From NCBI GenBank assembly GCA_031257735.1, contig JAIROC010000061.1:1-7230 (forward strand): 7,230 nt of DNA, written 5' to 3'. Below are positions 1 through 6,052 of the stretch, in pieces (position 1 is the stretch's first letter; each line of letters begins with the position of its first letter). Both the position numbers and the translations under genes were made by a program. Below the pieces are notes generated by a model that ran no database searches, had not been told where the DNA came from, and was given only the letters and a program-made list of their open reading frames with translations. The stretch is from Bacteroidales bacterium. Its GTDB lineage: Bacteria; Bacteroidota; Bacteroidia; Bacteroidales; WCHB1-69.

Positions 1-210
1 CATCCGTTCACCGCGAGGAGAATGGAACAATTCGACCGAAACCATCCGTTCCCCGCGAGGAGAATGGAACAATTCGACCGAAATCATCCGTTCACCGCGA
101 GGAGAATGGAACAATTCGATCGAAATCATCCGTTCACCGCGAGGAGAATGGAACAATTCGATCGAAATCATCCGTTCACCGCGAGGAGAACGAGACAATT
201 CGATAGTAAC
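1..210. repeat. Tandem array of five 42-bp repeats (extends past left edge)
   Basis: Units lie at 1-42, 43-84, 85-126, 127-168 and 169-210, directly abutting with no spacers. Copies 3 and 4 are identical. Copies 1 and 2 differ from them at two positions each, and copy 5 is degenerate in its second half, as is usual for the end of an array. The unit is about 48% G+C (20 of 42), far above the flanking DNA. Copies 3 and 4 contain the 10-bp palindrome TTCGATCGAA; copies 1 and 2 carry TTCGACCGAA. The array start is not visible, so its total copy number is unknown. Confidence 0.97.
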
Positions 211-240
211 CTTTTTCCTGAAATGACAGAAACAAAATAA
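1..240 (+). CDS. C-terminal part of a 14-residue tandem-repeat protein (partial, runs off left edge)
   Basis: The frame is open from base 1 to a TAA stop at 238-240, so the true start may lie outside the window; the first internal ATG is at 22. The product is almost entirely a 14-residue repeat, MEQFDRNHPFTARR, followed by a diverged last unit and a short tail ending EMTETK. The repeat is rich in Arg, Phe and Asn and has no membrane segment, signal peptide or known domain that I recognise. Among copies 1-4, two of the three variable sites are silent in this frame (GAC/GAT, AAC/AAT) and one changes Thr to Pro, which mildly favours real coding. However, the DNA repeat length is a multiple of three, so an open frame can also be a by-product of a non-coding array, and one minus-strand frame is open too. 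Every unit contains its own ATG just after GAGGAGA. I do not recognise a function. The next gene downstream is a DUF6261 gene, 75 bp away. Confidence 0.4.
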   Translation, partial: HPFTARRMEQFDRNHPFPARRMEQFDRNHPFTARRMEQFDRNHPFTARRMEQFDRNHPFTARRTRQFDSNLFPEMTETK

Positions 241-315
241 TTTAATCGGAATTATATAAAATAATAAATATAATGTCAAAGAAATAAAAAAAATAAATAA
301 TTAAAATAAAAAGAA
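241..315. other. AT-rich spacer between repeat array and DUF6261 gene
   Basis: This 75-bp gap is almost pure A and T. I see no TAnnTTTG promoter box, no terminator hairpin after the upstream stop, and no Shine-Dalgarno sequence before the ATG at 316, only an A-rich leader as is common in Bacteroidota. The repeat reading frame and the DUF6261 gene could therefore be co-transcribed, but this is inference. Confidence 0.5.
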
Positions 316-1134
316 ATGGATAGAATTATTGAAATAATTGAATTAAAAAAAATGAGAAATGAAACACATACGGAGTTTCATGAAGAAGTAAATCACATTC
401 TTGTAAAATACAATGCTGAAATATCAGGTATTACTCCTCTTTATAGTCATTATCAGATTGTTTTAGATCACGAAAGAGAATCACTTGATATTATTCGAAA
501 AAGCAGTATTACAACCAAGATTATGGAACAGGATCAAAATCGAGACGTTTCCTATCGTGGTTTTTTTGATACGATAAAAGGAGCAACAAATCATTTTAAC
601 GCTGAACACAGAGAAGCCGCGCGCATGCTCTCTAATACGTTTAAACATTACGGAAATATTGCTAAAAAAACATTAAACGATGAAACTGCTGCAATTAATA
701 ATTTAATAACAGAACTTAGAAAACCAGCCCTTTATCAGGCGCTCTCATTACTTGGACTGCTGGACTGGCTTGATCGATTGCAGTATGAAAATGATTTGTT
801 TACTGAATTGATGAGAGAAAGATATACTGAAATATCTCAACAAACATCATACAGAATGGTAGAAACTCGAAAGGAAACAGACAAGTATTATCATGCTATC
901 GTAAATCATATTGAAAATTTACATTTGTCTGAAATACCGGTAAATGAAACCTTTATTAAGGAATTGAACACTGTTATTAATTCTTTCAAGCATATCCTTG
1001 CACAGGAAACTGCCGAAAGAAAAAAATCTCCCAACGAGACAGAAACTGAAATAAATACGGAAACAGAAACAGAAACAGAAATAGAAACAGAAATAGAAAA
1101 CGAAACGGATACAGATACAGATACAGAGAGATGA
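316..1134 (+). CDS. DUF6261 family protein with Thr/Glu repeat tail
   Basis: This is a complete 272-residue protein of unknown function. I place it in DUF6261, a Bacteroidota family often annotated only as hypothetical, from its overall pattern: a central block with RDVSYRGFFDTIKGA (about residues 78-92), HFNAEHREAARML (93-105), YGNIAKKTLNDETAAINNLI (112-131) and then LLDWLDRL. It lacks a signal peptide or membrane segment, so it is probably cytoplasmic, and the sequence looks almost wholly helical. From about residue 238 it changes to a low-complexity acidic tail of alternating Thr and Glu, then Thr and Asp, encoded by GAAACA and GATACA hexamers. Changes in hexamer number would lengthen or shorten the tail without shifting frame. 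The ATG at 316 follows an A-rich leader with no Shine-Dalgarno sequence. The gene sits 75 bp after the 42-bp array. Family assignment is from memory of conserved motifs; the biochemical role is unknown. Confidence 0.85.
   Translation: MDRIIEIIELKKMRNETHTEFHEEVNHILVKYNAEISGITPLYSHYQIVLDHERESLDIIRKSSITTKIMEQDQNRDVSYRGFFDTIKGATNHFNAEHREAARMLSNTFKHYGNIAKKTLNDETAAINNLITELRKPALYQALSLLGLLDWLDRLQYENDLFTELMRERYTEISQQTSYRMVETRKETDKYYHAIVNHIENLHLSEIPVNETFIKELNTVINSFKHILAQETAERKKSPNETETEINTETETETEIETEIENETDTDTDTER
1038..1131 (+). repeat. Hexamer microsatellite (GAAACA / GATACA) in DUF6261 3' end
   Basis: The last 90 or so bases of the gene are imperfect 6-bp units, mainly GAAACA and GAAATA followed by three GATACA units. 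They encode the Thr/Glu/Asp tail. A six-base unit keeps the frame, so slippage would change tail length rather than switch the gene off. Confidence 0.9.
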
Positions 1135-1437
1135 TTTTTTTTTAAAAATTAATATTACCTCACGCTACCCCTCTTTACTTTTAGAGGGGATAGTTGTGGG
1201 GGACTTACAAAATCAACGTCTCTTTGCGAGTAAAATATTACTGAATAATAAGATTAATACATTTGCAATAAATAAATAAGACTGCTATTTTGCTGTAACG
1301 AAAAAGATATAATAGAAAGACCTGATGATAGAGACAATTACAAGGACGAAATCAAAGCCTTCTTTTATCCCTACTCTTTTTTTCTATTTGAAGAGAAAAA
1401 CAGAATACAGTCTAAAAAATAATAACACAAAAATATT
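1135..1437. other. Gap between DUF6261 gene and small ORF
   Basis: These 303 bp hold the hairpin at 1168-1189, a possible -7 promoter box TACATTTG at 1258-1265 without a convincing -33 element, and an open stretch at 1276-1422 (DIIERPDDRD...) that lacks any start codon and stops 15 bp before the next gene. That stretch may be a gene relic; I see no other feature on either strand. Confidence 0.5.
1168..1189 (+). terminator. Hairpin after DUF6261 gene, possible terminator or dispersed repeat
   Basis: CCCCTCT (1168-1174) pairs with AGAGGGG (1183-1189) around an 8-base T-rich loop, 33 bp after the DUF6261 stop codon. No T-run follows, so it is not a textbook intrinsic terminator; a T-run at about 1134-1143 precedes the stem instead. 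The surrounding sequence, with CACGCTA before and GTTGTGGGGG after, also resembles the dispersed hairpin repeats of Bacteroidales. Either reading is possible. Confidence 0.35.
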
Positions 1438-1779
1438 ATGGGAAAAATTGAATATAACGAAGATTACAAAAGTTTAATATCATCTTTGACAGATGAAGAG
1501 TTGACAAAACAATATTTGCAACGTGAACGCTATATCAAAAAATATCTTAAGTTACTGATAGAGGAAGTAACTAACAGAGATTTACCGTTGTTAGAACTTG
1601 CGCCGGGTGTTCTGAAAAAAGTATCAAACACTAACCTGTACAATTTTTATAATGACTTTGCCAATGAGAAAAATATACAAACATTGATTGAACAGGAAAT
1701 TACAAATAGAGGCTTCAACATGGAAACATTGGAAATAGAAGTTGAACGGGAAAACAAGAGATGGAAAAAAAGATATTGA
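1438..1779 (+). CDS. Small helical protein of unknown function with possible internal duplication
   Basis: This 113-residue protein is not one I recognise. It is highly charged, Lys- and Glu-rich, probably cytoplasmic, and predicted by eye to be mostly helical, with no signal peptide or membrane segment. Two parts look related: LIEEVTNRDL (residues 40-49) and LIEQEITNRGF (83-93), each preceded by a Tyr/Phe-containing helix and each followed a few residues later by LEL or LEI, which suggests an ancient duplication of a helix-turn unit of about 43 residues. The tail (ENKRWKKRY) is basic and might bind nucleic acid, but this is only a composition argument. The ATG at 1438 follows an A/T-rich leader without a Shine-Dalgarno sequence. 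A stop-free run of this length is unlikely by chance in such AT-rich DNA. It ends 10 bp before an IS-end-like motif, so it could be cargo or a remnant of a mobile element. Confidence 0.65.
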   Translation: MGKIEYNEDYKSLISSLTDEELTKQYLQRERYIKKYLKLLIEEVTNRDLPLLELAPGVLKKVSNTNLYNFYNDFANEKNIQTLIEQEITNRGFNMETLEIEVERENKRWKKRY

Positions 1780-1786
1780 GATTTAA

Positions 1787-1802
1787 TTTTGCACAGCCTC
1801 TT
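1787..1802 (-). repeat. IS-end-like motif (AGGCTGTGCAAAA on minus strand)
   Basis: Read on the minus strand, this is AAGAGGCTGTGCAAAA. Ends of the form AGGCTGTnnnAAAA are familiar as terminal inverted repeats of IS elements in Bacteroidota, of the IS1182 or IS4/IS5 type. No matching partner or transposase is visible nearby, so it is at most a solo end. Related motifs occur at 2490-2504 and 6157-6173. Confidence 0.4.
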
Positions 1803-1803
1803 A

Positions 1804-1901
1804 GCTAATTGAAAATTGAAAATTGAAAATTGAAAATGAACTGACGCACATTGCTAATTGAAAATTGAAAATTGAAAATTGAAAATGGGTTGACGCACAT
1901 T
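1804..1901 (+). repeat. Two tandem 49-bp units built on TTGAAAA heptamers
   Basis: The unit GCTAA-(TTGAAAA)x4-TG...TGACGCACATT occurs at 1804-1852 and again at 1853-1901 with only a few changes. The heptamers lie at 1809-1836 and 1858-1885, four exact copies each. The AATTGAAAATTG pattern is a familiar intergenic repeat in Bacteroidales. A shorter relative, with three heptamers followed by AGCTGGCGCA, lies at 2026-2057. Confidence 0.95.
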
Positions 1902-1946
1902 GTTTGAAACAAACTCCTCTCTGTATTCTCTGTAGTTAAAAAGTAA

Positions 1947-2172
1947 GGGCTGAAAGCCCGAAATCAATAGCACAGGGCAACGCCCTGTGTAACGTAAATT
2001 CCTAAAAACTAAGCCCCGTCATTAATTGAAAATTGAAAATTGAAAATTAGCTGGCGCAAGATTATCATAATTAATTGTATTAATTTCATTTTCAATTTTC
2101 AATTTTCAATTTTCAATTTTCAATTATTGAAGGGCGTTGCCACTGTGCTAATGATTTATGGCTTTCAGCCAT
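1947..2172. repeat. Palindromic composite: two inverted REP-like elements around opposed heptamer arrays
   Basis: The left element (1947-1989) holds two hairpins, GGGCT-gaa-AGCCC (1947-1959) and CACAGGGC-aac-GCCCTGTG (1971-1989). A diverged inverted copy lies at 2131-2172, with ATGGCT-ttc-AGCCAT at 2158-2172. Between them, three TTGAAAA heptamers (2026-2046) face five TTTTCAA heptamers (2089-2123). The 24 bases at 2023-2046 are perfectly complementary to those at 2103-2126. The whole could fold into one long nested cruciform or RNA hairpin. Bacteroidota REP-like elements of this look are often mobilised by TnpA-REP (RAYT) enzymes; none is encoded here. Confidence 0.85.
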
Positions 2173-2489
2173 TGTAAAAGCGACATTCTTTAATTCTATT
2201 TCATGATGGACAAAATGACATTATGAAAGCGCGATTATTCAACATATCAATCCTGCCTGTTTTCAAAATGTATCAACTCATAATGACGAATATACGAAAC
2301 GTTTGATAGTTTTCGGACAGATACTAAATAGCTATGCTGCTCTTACGGATCATCATTGAAAATTAAAAATAAATCGTATAATCAAGTTGTTTTTGATATT
2401 TTCTGTTCCGTTTACAAATGTCATTATTATTTTTTCGACGCAGAAGGATAATATCTTACAATGAGGGCGTATTGATTGTCGTTTATGCC

Positions 2490-2504
2490 TTTTGAGACAG
2501 CCCC
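2490..2504 (-). repeat. IS-end-like motif (GGGGCTGTCTCAAAA on minus strand)
   Basis: On the minus strand this reads GGGGCTGTCTCAAAA, a form typical of IS1182-like and related terminal inverted repeats in Bacteroidota. No partner end or transposase reading frame is visible within the gap, so it is probably a solo end left after loss of the element, or part of a short non-autonomous element. Confidence 0.4.
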
Positions 2505-2530
2505 TTATCATTATTTTTATATCAAATAGA

Positions 2531-2559
2531 TTGTGTTTTCCAAAAATAGTGTACTTTTG
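2531..2559 (+). promoter_or_regulatory. Probable mutS promoter (Bacteroidota -33/-7 type)
   Basis: TTG at 2531-2533 and TACTTTTG at 2552-2559 match the Bacteroidota primary sigma factor pattern (TTG, about 19 bp, TAnnTTTG) with an 18-bp spacer. Transcription would start near 2564, giving a leader of about 55 bases before the mutS ATG at 2619. Confidence 0.7.
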
Positions 2560-2618
2560 TATCGTAATAAGAATGATGTAAGTCATATTGTTAATCAAGA
2601 TAATAAAGAAAGAGACAG

Positions 2619-5240
2619 ATGCCTTTTAAAAAAATAGAAAAAAAGAATAACAACGAGACCCCGTTGATGAAACAATACAACGCTTTCAAAGCAAAATACC
2701 CTGATGCATTATTATTATTTAGGGTGGGTGATTTTTATGAAACATTTGGAGAAGATGCAATTAAAACATCAAAGATATTAAATATTATATTAACTCGTCG
2801 CTCCAATGGTTCGGCGGCGGCTGTAGAATTGGCAGGTTTTCCACATCATGCACTTAATAACTATTTGCCAAAGTTGGTACGTTCGGGATTAAAAGTCGCT
2901 ATTTGCGACCAATTAGAAGACCCTAAATTAGCAAAAACCATAGTCAAACGCGGAATAACAGAACTTGTTACTCCGGGAGTGTCTTACAGCGACCAAATAT
3001 TGGAAACAGGTAAAAATAATTTTTTAGCCAGCGTTCATTTTTCATCGCAACAAATAGGCGTTTCTTTTTTGGATATTTCTACCGGTGAATTTTATGTCGC
3101 ACAAGGAGATGCTGTATATATTGATAAGTTGTTTCAAAATTTTGCTCCGAGTGAAATTGTTGTAGAAAAAAGTAAACTACCATCGTTCAAGGCTGAATAT
3201 GGAGATAAATATTTATGTACCACGTTTGATGATTGGGTATTTACCTACGAATTTGCTTCAGAACTATTATTGAAACATTTTCAGGTAAATTCCTTTAAAG
3301 GCTTTGGCGTAGAGGAGCAACAGGAAGGATTAATCGCAGCTGGAGCAGCATTGCATTACCTGTTTGAAACACAACATAATCATATTGCACATATCACAAA
3401 ATTATCTCGTATAGAAGAGGATAATTATGTATGGTTAGATCGTTTCACCATAAGAAATTTAGAATTAATAAATTCACATAACGAACATGCTGTTACCTTA
3501 CTTGACGTCATAGACAAAACAATTACCCCTATGGGTTCTCGCCTGTTGCGAAAATGGCTTTTATTGCCGCTCAAAAATAAAATCTTAATAGAAGAAAGAC
3601 ACGATGTAGTTTCCTGTTTGATAGCAAATCAGGAATTGATGCTTTCCATTGCAGAACAAATCAAGTTAATTGGCGATTTGGAACGTTTAATTTCTAAAGT
3701 AGCTGTTTCAAGGATTAATCCCAGAGAATTATTACAAATCAAAAAGGCGCTTTATGCGGTAGCGAAAATAAAAAAAATCTTGGAAGAAAATACAAATCCA
3801 AGTTTGCAAAAAATTAGAACCCAACTAAACGAAGCCGAACCTGTTTGTCAATACATTGAAAAAATGATTGTTCAAGAGCCTCCTGTCAATTTTGTAAAAG
3901 GAGGCGTAATTGCAGATGGAGTTGATGAAGAATTGGATGAACTGCGTAAAATTGTCTTCTCAAGTAAAGACTATTTACTTTCTCTGCAAACAAAAGAAGC
4001 AAAACGAACAGATATTTCTTCACTGAAAATTGGCTATAATAATGTGTTCGGTTATTATCTTGAAGTTACAAATGCTCATAAGCATAAAATACCTAAAGAA
4101 TGGACGCGAAAACAAACGCTTACAAATGCAGAACGATATGTTACCGAAGAACTGAAAGTCTACGAAACAAAAATATTGGGCGCCGAAGAAAAAATATTGA
4201 CCATAGAACAACGCATATTTAATGAATTACTGACAAAGTTGCTGGATTGGATAGCTCCTATTCAACTCAATGCAAAATTAATTGCCAAGTTGGATGTTTT
4301 GTATTCATTTTGTGTTATTGCAAAAGCGAATAATTATGTCCGTCCTCTGATAAACGAAAGCTATACAATAGATATACAACAGGGAAGACATCCTGTAATA
4401 GAAACACAATTACCGATAGGAGAAAAATATATTGCCAATAACATGTATTTGGACAACGAAAGACAACAAATATTGATGATTACGGGACCTAATATGTCAG
4501 GAAAATCTGCCTTATTACGTCAAACGGCATTGATAGTATTGTTGGCGCAAATAGGTTCGTTTGTTCCAGCTGAAGCGGCGTCAATAGGTATTGTGGATAA
4601 AATATTCACACGTGTAGGGGCTTCCGATAATATTTCATCGGGGGAATCTACCTTTATGGTGGAAATGAACGAAACCGCAAGTATTTTGAATAATATATCC
4701 AATCGCAGTTTGATATTATTAGATGAAATTGGTCGCGGAACAAGCACGTATGATGGCGTTTCTATTGCGTGGGCAATTGCCGAATTTTTACATGAACATC
4801 GTTTGTATCGATCAAAGGTTTTGTTTGCTACCCATTATCATGAATTAAATCAAATGGCAGATTCTTTCAAAAGAATTAAAAACTTTCATGTAAGCGTGAA
4901 AGAAATGAATAACAGAGTACTTTTTCTCCGTAAATTAGTTCAAGGCGGTACAGAACACAGTTTTGGAATTCATGTTGCACGCATGGCAGGAATGCCGCCC
5001 GAAGTTATCAGACGTGCAGACGATATACTAAACAAACTTGAAAAATCAGGACACGAAAATTTAACTAAAAATCTTAATGCCTCTGCTTCAAAAGCTGATG
5101 CTGTTCAGTTGAGTTTGGTTGCCTTTGATGACCCTGTTCTCTTACAAATTAAAGCAGATATCCTCAACACAGATATTAATTCCTTAACCCCCGTAGAAGC
5201 TCTGATGAAATTAAACGAAATAAAAACACTGATAAAATAA
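2619..5240 (+). CDS. mutS: DNA mismatch repair protein MutS
   Basis: This is full-length MutS1, 873 residues, close to the usual 850-880. It works as a dimer that clamps on DNA, recognises base mismatches and small loops, and uses ATP to recruit MutL for post-replicative repair in the cytoplasm. The N-terminal mismatch-recognition domain has the Phe-X-Glu motif as F39-Y40-E41 in FRVGDFYETF. The connector follows, then the lever/clamp core (roughly 270-580), with GYYLEVT in the clamp region. The ATPase domain has Walker A GPNMSGKS (623-630), the STFMVEMNETASIL signature loop, Walker B LILLDEIGRGTS with D702-E703, and the FATHYHEL histidine switch. A C-terminal QLSLV (830-834) sits where the beta-clamp-binding peptide of other MutS proteins is found. 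No catalytic residue is missing. There is no Shine-Dalgarno sequence; the ATG at 2619 fits the usual N-terminus ending in TPLMKQY. It appears monocistronic, with its own promoter at 2531-2559 and repeats on both sides. Confidence 0.99.
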   Translation: MPFKKIEKKNNNETPLMKQYNAFKAKYPDALLLFRVGDFYETFGEDAIKTSKILNIILTRRSNGSAAAVELAGFPHHALNNYLPKLVRSGLKVAICDQLEDPKLAKTIVKRGITELVTPGVSYSDQILETGKNNFLASVHFSSQQIGVSFLDISTGEFYVAQGDAVYIDKLFQNFAPSEIVVEKSKLPSFKAEYGDKYLCTTFDDWVFTYEFASELLLKHFQVNSFKGFGVEEQQEGLIAAGAALHYLFETQHNHIAHITKLSRIEEDNYVWLDRFTIRNLELINSHNEHAVTLLDVIDKTITPMGSRLLRKWLLLPLKNKILIEERHDVVSCLIANQELMLSIAEQIKLIGDLERLISKVAVSRINPRELLQIKKALYAVAKIKKILEENTNPSLQKIRTQLNEAEPVCQYIEKMIVQEPPVNFVKGGVIADGVDEELDELRKIVFSSKDYLLSLQTKEAKRTDISSLKIGYNNVFGYYLEVTNAHKHKIPKEWTRKQTLTNAERYVTEELKVYETKILGAEEKILTIEQRIFNELLTKLLDWIAPIQLNAKLIAKLDVLYSFCVIAKANNYVRPLINESYTIDIQQGRHPVIETQLPIGEKYIANNMYLDNERQQILMITGPNMSGKSALLRQTALIVLLAQIGSFVPAEAASIGIVDKIFTRVGASDNISSGESTFMVEMNETASILNNISNRSLILLDEIGRGTSTYDGVSIAWAIAEFLHEHRLYRSKVLFATHYHELNQMADSFKRIKNFHVSVKEMNNRVLFLRKLVQGGTEHSFGIHVARMAGMPPEVIRRADDILNKLEKSGHENLTKNLNASASKADAVQLSLVAFDDPVLLQIKADILNTDINSLTPVEALMKLNEIKTLIK

Positions 5241-5324
5241 AAATATATGGATTATCCTGTTTAACTAGAGCTTGTCTATAAAGTATAAAAAAGTAATCAA
5301 TAAGTCATCATTGCGAAGGAAAAA

Positions 5325-5500
5325 TGTCCCGTTAGGGACAAAATGTTGGTAGAAAATACAGCAGCTATTCTCCTCTTGAGCGCGCCGTCAGGTGTGCCAT
5401 GTAAGATATTATCAGGTTGATTTACATTCTGTCCCTAACGGGACAGGAAAGAAAGGCAGGTATTCATCTGTTTCTACCAACATTTTGTCCCTACGGGACA
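5325..5500. repeat. Inverted pair of TGTCCC-GGGACA hairpin elements with a third hairpin between
   Basis: Hairpins TGTCCC-GTTA-GGGACA (5325-5340), TGTCCC-TAAC-GGGACA (5430-5445) and TGTCCC-TAC-GGGACA (5486-5500) share the same 6-bp stem. The 21 bases at 5335-5355 are the exact reverse complement of 5471-5491, including the TTTCTACCAACAT flank, so the first and third are inverted copies of one element. I recall this TTTCTACCAACATTTTGTCCC flank as a widespread intergenic repeat of Bacteroidales. The reading frame across it (5392-5580) is most likely a by-product of the repeat. Confidence 0.9.
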
Positions 5501-5604
5501 GGACGCCTATTTCAATAGCGCCTCATTGGGGAATAGTGAACATTATCTGGAAATATTCCGACTTTAAAGACAGACACTAATTATCTGGTTTAAAGACAAG
5601 TGTC

Positions 5605-5617
5605 GTCCCTTCAGGAC
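5605..5617. repeat. Degenerate GTCC-GGAC hairpin, fourth relative of the family
   Basis: GTCC (5605-5608), CTTCA loop, GGAC (5614-5617). It is a shortened version of the TGTCCC/GGGACA stem and is preceded by a direct repeat in which ATTATCTGG (5542-5550 and 5580-5588) and TTTAAAGACA (5563-5572 and 5589-5598) each occur twice. Confidence 0.55.
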
Positions 5618-5639
5618 TTTTGTATAGTATGCGATACCT

Positions 5640-5712
5640 AATCCGTAAGCTAAAGCATAGGGTTAATAAAATGCTGTCCCTGCGGGACATATAGCTAATA
5701 TTAGTACGGATT
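5640..5712. repeat. Nested inverted repeat with TGTCCC-TGC-GGGACA core, MITE-like
   Basis: Outer arms AATCCGTA (5640-5647) and TACGGATT (5705-5712) are perfect complements. Extending inward, CTAA pairs with TTAG past a two-base bulge. Inside lies the fifth GGGACA-family hairpin at 5675-5689. The 73-bp unit could be a miniature mobile element or a structured RNA; the sequence does not distinguish these. Confidence 0.65.
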
Positions 5713-5802
5713 AAAACAACTATTAAAATCGCGACAATCCATTCTATGCCAAGTTAGGAGTTCTGAACCTGAAGCAATATAGAAATATTACGCAATACAC
5801 AT

Positions 5803-6002
5803 AACCTTATTTTCAACCTTATTAAAAAAAACAAAACAACCTTAGTAGAGCAAATGCAGATACATCCATCCCACAATCCTCTTACCTTATTACATTGAAC
5901 CGAATAATCGCTGTTTAAATAAGGTAATAAGGTTGTTTGTGTGTGTTGTATATCCTTGCTACTAAGGTTATTTGTTGGGAAAATAAGGTTGGAAATAAGG
6001 TT
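5803..6002. repeat. Long AACCTTATT inverted-repeat element (about 200 bp)
   Basis: The left arm at 5803-5823 pairs with 5982-6002, 20 of 21 bases complementary, and AACCTTAGTAG (5838-5848) pairs perfectly with CTACTAAGGTT (5959-5969). In the middle, ACCTTATTAC (5884-5893) pairs with GTAATAAGGT (5924-5933). The ordered, nested arms and lack of coding capacity fit a miniature inverted-repeat element. AACCTTATT is reiterated six times or more across both strands. Confidence 0.85.
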
Positions 6003-6052
6003 TTATTATATTTTGCTCATTACCTACGGCGCTCTTCGCTACGGGGGGTGAA

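Larger units (their letters stand above)
1780..2618. other. Repeat-rich gap upstream of mutS
   Basis: This 839-bp gap contains, in order, an IS-end-like motif, a 49-bp tandem duplication built on TTGAAAA heptamers, a 226-bp palindromic composite of two REP-like elements and opposed heptamer arrays, a stretch at 2177-2489 with only a startless open run at 2219-2357, another IS-end-like motif, and the mutS promoter. I see no convincing gene on either strand. Confidence 0.7.

Noticed and set aside
1..190. Minus-strand protein encoded by the 42-bp array
   Set aside because: One minus frame is open, but unit differences are non-synonymous in it and the neighbouring DUF6261 gene is on the plus strand. 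The openness follows from the unit being a multiple of three.
1..210. CRISPR array
   Set aside because: Units abut directly with no variable spacers between repeats, and no cas gene is visible.
2353..2598. Minus-strand ORF of 81 codons upstream of mutS
   Set aside because: Its composition (Ile/Asn/Lys/Phe) reflects AT-rich DNA, and it covers the mutS promoter and an IS-end-like motif.
4020..4747. Two minus-strand ORFs inside mutS (4020-4211 and 4520-4747)
   Set aside because: They are antisense shadows of conserved mutS coding sequence, including the ATPase domain.
5392..5580. Plus-strand ORF of 62 codons downstream of mutS
   Set aside because: It reads across two TGTCCC/GGGACA hairpins and their flanks, so the frame is a by-product of the repeat.
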